Shown here: in pieces, positions 5,499-8,928 of the stretch
How positions within the stretch are numbered: position 1 is the stretch's first letter
Layout of the letters: each line of letters starts with the position of its first letter
Translations under genes and position numbers: made by a program
The notes under the pieces: model-generated
Databases searched by the model: none
Told to the model about the DNA's origin: nothing
What the model saw: only the letters and a program-made list of their open reading frames with translations
NCBI GenBank assembly: GCA_016839385.1
Contig: JAEOUK010000466.1
Location: 1 to 8,928, forward strand
Source: Promethearchaeota archaeon
GTDB taxonomy: Archaea > Asgardarchaeota > Lokiarchaeia > Sigynarchaeales > MK-D1
Length of the DNA stretch: 8,928 bases
Direction: 5' to 3'

Positions 5499-8400
5499 TT
5501 GACGAAATTTAAAAAAAAACTTACAACAGTAATGCTTACCACTTTTATTATCCTAAGCATTTATGTGTTAGTTCCTAGTGCTTTTATTTTAAGTACACAT
5601 TCAAATTCTAATTTTCCACCACAAGAACTTGGATTGAAATCATCTAGTAATTATGATCCTTCTGGAATTTATGACTGGTCAAATTTCACTAGTTTCACCT
5701 ACAGAATTCCATTGGAGATAAACTCTACTTATATTGATCGTACCGATTATTCTGTGAGAATTGGGATTAACTTCACCCAAGCATTAGAGGATGCAGGATA
5801 TTTGGGGGAAAATTTTGATGAAGATTCAATTCGTGTAGTAGAATATGAAGGAACTGACCCATATTATCCAGTATTGTTTAATCAAAATGAACCATTAGAA
5901 ATGAATCGATATGTGATACCCTCCCTGTTTATTCCCTTGGACAAGCATGATAATTATAATTCAGTTAATAATGCTTTTGGATACCTATGGTTCGAAATGT
6001 CTGGAACCTCTATTTTTGACACAAATCGAACATTCATGATTTATTTTGATACAATTGAAAATACGGGAGGATTAATATCCACCCCTGAATCTTTGATATG
6101 GGATAAAGATTTCAACAGTAAAACGGATGTTATTGGGGATAAAAACTTTCATCTCGCTTATGGTAGTGTACAAGATACGGTATATAGTGCTTTAGGTGCT
6201 TTAACGATCTGGAATGAAGATTTAAGTGACACTTTATATGATGGAAGACCACATTCGTATATTGAGCAATATTTGGATCCTGTTCCGGGAGATTTTAATG
6301 GGGATGGAGATGTAGAACTTCTCGTATGTGATAGAGAAGAGGAGTTCTGGTTAATGGATTATAGCTCTTCTTTAGGAATATTCTTCGCTTTGCCAACTTT
6401 AGATGGAGCTCCATTAAATTTCGAGAATGTGTTAGATAGTAATGTTCGATCACAAAGATGGACACTTACTAACATTTTTGCTGCAGATATGGATAATGAC
6501 GGTTCAGATGAGATCATTGCAACTAATTATCGAGACAGGAATTATATTATCGTTTTTAATATAACTTTAGATGGTCAATCGAATTATGTTCTCAACGTTC
6601 AAGAATATTTCAGCACTGGTGATATCGATATCCAGGCAATGGCGATTGCAGATCTAGATCACAACGGTTATTTAGATATTATTGGAGGAGATCTGGATGG
6701 GGGAGCTGGTGATATTTACGGATATACTCTGTATATATGGATGAATAATGGAACGGGAAGCTATGAGTATAAAGAAGCTAATGAACCAGAACATTTAGGT
6801 CCTGGAGGAAAATTACCACCAGAAGTTCGATCGATTTCTGCAGGAGATATTGATAATGATGGAAATATCGAAATAGTCACATCTGATAATGATAATAGTA
6901 AATATCTATATATTTGGCAGATGAACGAAACTAATCAGATGGAATATGAAGGTACCTATAATGTTCCAAATGATCCTAATTTTGACGATCCTGTCGTAGG
7001 AAGTATGTATGATTGGGATTATGATGGTTATACAGAGATTATAATTGGAAATTCTGATGAAATAGGAAATTCTGCTATTGCTATAATTGAAGTCAAAGGA
7101 AACGAAGATATTCCAGATCGTATCGTTCAAGAATCGGAGTGGGGACAGTACGGAAATACTTCAGTCCCATATCAAAATCTCTATTTTCCACGTTTTGGTG
7201 ATGTCGACAATGACGGGGACATCGAAATGAGTGTTGGAAGTTTTAGAAAATTTGAAGGACTCAATGTATATGAACCAAGTGTACTAGTTTGGAATAATTA
7301 TGATAGAACATCAGAATGGATTAGTCCACCTTCTTACTCATATTTAGGAGGAGGTCTGGCAACATACCAGAGCATGCTGTCTGTTTTTGGTTCATGGGAC
7401 AACTATGTATATCGTAGAGAACCTTTGAGTTATATCTATGCTGCCAAAGCCAAAAATCCAGATTTAACAATACAAATATTGGACATGGATTATGGTCCTG
7501 TATCTAATGCTGAAGTTACCATAACAAGATCAGGATTTTCTGAGACAGCATTTACTGACCAAAATGGTTATGCAAATTATGAATTACTTCAAGATGGTTC
7601 CTATGATGTTGAAGTAAACTATTCTACTCCTTATTATTCAGAAGAAACAGTCTATCTCGATAGTCTGACAATTAATAGTGCAGTTGACTTATACTCAAAC
7701 GAAATTTTTGTAACCCCTCTTCAAAAGATTTATTTTGATATAACAGATATTAATGGAGGAGATTTTACATCGGGAGATTTAGTTATATGGAACGAAACTA
7801 AAGGGGGAATATTAGGGGATAACATCACCTTGAATACAGATCTTGAAGAATTCATATGGATTGCTAGGTCCACATATGATGTTTCTGTGCAGTATCAAAA
7901 TGAAAATTATAATATGGCTACAAATTATGTAAATGACACTACAATAAATCCCAATGGAAATACAACTTCAATTATTGGTAGTTTTGACGATACTTCAATG
8001 ATTCCCTTAGGAGGAAATAATTACCAATTCATCTTTCATTATCAAGCTGATTCTCTTCTCAACTGGATCGACATTGATATATCAGGATTTGCTGATTATA
8101 TTGATTCTATTGAGTTGGAATTAGCATTCGATATTGGTGGGGATACAATATACTATGAAGATATATCTGGAACTTCTACAACAAGTTGGTCAAAAAGTAT
8201 TTGTCTCTGGTCAGATAGTAACGGACTCATGAGAATTGACTCTCTAAGAAGTAATACAGTGAGATTGATTGTTACAGGTCATAATAATTCTATAAATGCG
8301 GGTTCGATAAACGTAGATCTGTATTTCCAAGCTATTGAATCGATAGACATTCCATTTTCAGAAGTACAGTTAGAATTTATTGACGATCAAGATGATCCCG

Positions 8401-8928
8401 CGGTAGGATTTTTAATTGAAGTATATGAAACTGTTGCAGATATGGGAATAGAAAATACATTGGTGTATTTAACAACAAATGAAAATGGAGAAGCATTTGA
8501 CATTGATGGGAATCCGTTTTACTATTATGATAATAATTCCTCTCCTGAAGAATTTTATACAATTCGTGCGAAATATTATAAGAATTATATCAATTTTGTC
8601 CCAGGTTTAGTTAGTTATTCAAATTTTACGAATAATGGCACAATATCTTATCAATTCCGACTAAATATGAGTATAGGTACTGTGGATTATACGACAAATA
8701 TGACAGCACTAAATACTCTTAGTAACCAAATTGAGTATAATGAAGATTACTTTGCTTCTGTTCTTATTACGGCAACTGATGTCTCTACTTTTCCAATTGA
8801 TGCATTCCCAGTATTAAAAGTGTACAGTGTGAAAACTAATACGCTTGTTTATCAAGAAAATTTGATTAATAACGGGACTACTGGATATTATAATGTAACA
8901 TTTAATCCTCAATCAGACGGAATAACAC
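5499..8928 (+). CDS. Large secreted FG-GAP/VCBS beta-propeller protein, 3' end beyond window
   Basis: A single open frame of 1143 codons runs off the window, starting at TTG behind AAGGTGA. The N terminus has a basic n-region (KFKKK) and a hydrophobic stretch (about residues 11-32, ending VLVPSAFIL), typical of a signal peptide. A beta-rich domain follows (about 60-190, ending MIYFDT). Residues about 265-580 carry six calcium-loop motifs of FG-GAP/VCBS type (GDFNGDGD, ADMDNDGS, ADLDHNGY, GDIDNDGN, YDWDYDGY, GDVDNDGD) with Asp starts at 265, 330, 385, 450, 505 and 568. The 55-65 residue spacing fits propeller blades. From about 655, transthyretin-like (CarboxypepD_reg type) modules appear (VSNAEVTITR, TDQNGYANYE), with a further similar module from about 956. 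It is Asn, Tyr and Asp rich with many N-glycosylation sequons and very few Cys. It is probably extracellular or anchored by an unseen C terminus; a role in adhesion or surface binding is only inferred. Confidence 0.88.
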   Translation, partial: MTKFKKKLTTVMLTTFIILSIYVLVPSAFILSTHSNSNFPPQELGLKSSSNYDPSGIYDWSNFTSFTYRIPLEINSTYIDRTDYSVRIGINFTQALEDAGYLGENFDEDSIRVVEYEGTDPYYPVLFNQNEPLEMNRYVIPSLFIPLDKHDNYNSVNNAFGYLWFEMSGTSIFDTNRTFMIYFDTIENTGGLISTPESLIWDKDFNSKTDVIGDKNFHLAYGSVQDTVYSALGALTIWNEDLSDTLYDGRPHSYIEQYLDPVPGDFNGDGDVELLVCDREEEFWLMDYSSSLGIFFALPTLDGAPLNFENVLDSNVRSQRWTLTNIFAADMDNDGSDEIIATNYRDRNYIIVFNITLDGQSNYVLNVQEYFSTGDIDIQAMAIADLDHNGYLDIIGGDLDGGAGDIYGYTLYIWMNNGTGSYEYKEANEPEHLGPGGKLPPEVRSISAGDIDNDGNIEIVTSDNDNSKYLYIWQMNETNQMEYEGTYNVPNDPNFDDPVVGSMYDWDYDGYTEIIIGNSDEIGNSAIAIIEVKGNEDIPDRIVQESEWGQYGNTSVPYQNLYFPRFGDVDNDGDIEMSVGSFRKFEGLNVYEPSVLVWNNYDRTSEWISPPSYSYLGGGLATYQSMLSVFGSWDNYVYRREPLSYIYAAKAKNPDLTIQILDMDYGPVSNAEVTITRSGFSETAFTDQNGYANYELLQDGSYDVEVNYSTPYYSEETVYLDSLTINSAVDLYSNEIFVTPLQKIYFDITDINGGDFTSGDLVIWNETKGGILGDNITLNTDLEEFIWIARSTYDVSVQYQNENYNMATNYVNDTTINPNGNTTSIIGSFDDTSMIPLGGNNYQFIFHYQADSLLNWIDIDISGFADYIDSIELELAFDIGGDTIYYEDISGTSTTSWSKSICLWSDSNGLMRIDSLRSNTVRLIVTGHNNSINAGSINVDLYFQAIESIDIPFSEVQLEFIDDQDDPAVGFLIEVYETVADMGIENTLVYLTTNENGEAFDIDGNPFYYYDNNSSPEEFYTIRAKYYKNYINFVPGLVSYSNFTNNGTISYQFRLNMSIGTVDYTTNMTALNTLSNQIEYNEDYFASVLITATDVSTFPIDAFPVLKVYSVKTNTLVYQENLINNGTTGYYNVTFNPQSDGIT

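Noticed and set aside
5482..5502. ATG at 5482 as start of the secreted-protein gene
   Set aside because: It is in a different frame and reaches TGA after six codons; it overlaps the Shine-Dalgarno of the TTG start at 5499.
1..8928. CRISPR array, insertion sequence, tRNA or rRNA
   Set aside because: No regularly spaced repeats, transposase-like ORF, terminal inverted repeats or cloverleaf/rRNA-like segments were seen on either strand; tRNA-Sec in particular is not in the window.

Overview
The window reads as AT-rich archaeal DNA. Its genes show BRE/TATA-like boxes, Shine-Dalgarno sites and T-rich ends, and it encodes a HdrA/MvhD pair, a SlyD/FKBP26-type prolyl isomerase, an ITPK/RimK-like ATP-grasp protein and a giant FG-GAP secreted protein. 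An Asgard archaeon of the Lokiarchaeia type is the best guess. The reasons are the multi-selenocysteine Hdr/Mvh set, which is described for Lokiarchaeota, a SECIS-like RNA with eukaryote-like features, and the lysine-rich FKBP tails. This is inference; there is no rRNA or other marker in the window.

Layout. Positions 1-234 are a leader with a BRE/TATA-like promoter. Positions 235-2220 encode a full-length HdrA whose frame contains one UGA (853-855), exactly where the family has a conserved Cys. Fifteen bases later, behind a perfect GGAGG, positions 2235-2708 encode a full-length MvhD/VhuD-type protein. Its frame contains two more UGAs (2286-2288 and 2439-2441), both at conserved iron-sulfur Cys positions. 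Conventional ORF calling breaks these two genes into fragments. Fourteen bases after the mvhD stop lies a structured 3' UTR (about 2716-2793) that is a strong SECIS candidate, followed by a hairpin/T-run terminator (2844-2872). Positions 2950-3076 hold a tiny zinc-ribbon gene that appears frameshifted and has lost a Cys. On the minus strand, an ATP-grasp gene (4132-3245) overlaps a 54-codon ORF (3248-3084) in a TTGA stop/start. A divergent 99-120 bp promoter region leads to an FKBP gene (4253-5329) with lysine/threonine-rich tails and a seven-fold His-Asp repeat. From 5499 to the window edge a single open frame, started by TTG behind AAGGTGA, encodes at least 1143 residues of a secreted beta-propeller and beta-sandwich protein.

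How the genes work together. HdrA (FAD, electron bifurcation) and MvhD (a [2Fe-2S] adaptor between HdrA and a hydrogenase or formate dehydrogenase) form one electron-transfer unit, probably co-transcribed. The most notable feature is that three UGA codons in two cistrons appear to be served by one SECIS-like element in the shared 3' UTR. HdrB, HdrC, MvhA/G and the Sec machinery are not in this window. The remaining genes have no evident functional link to this operon.
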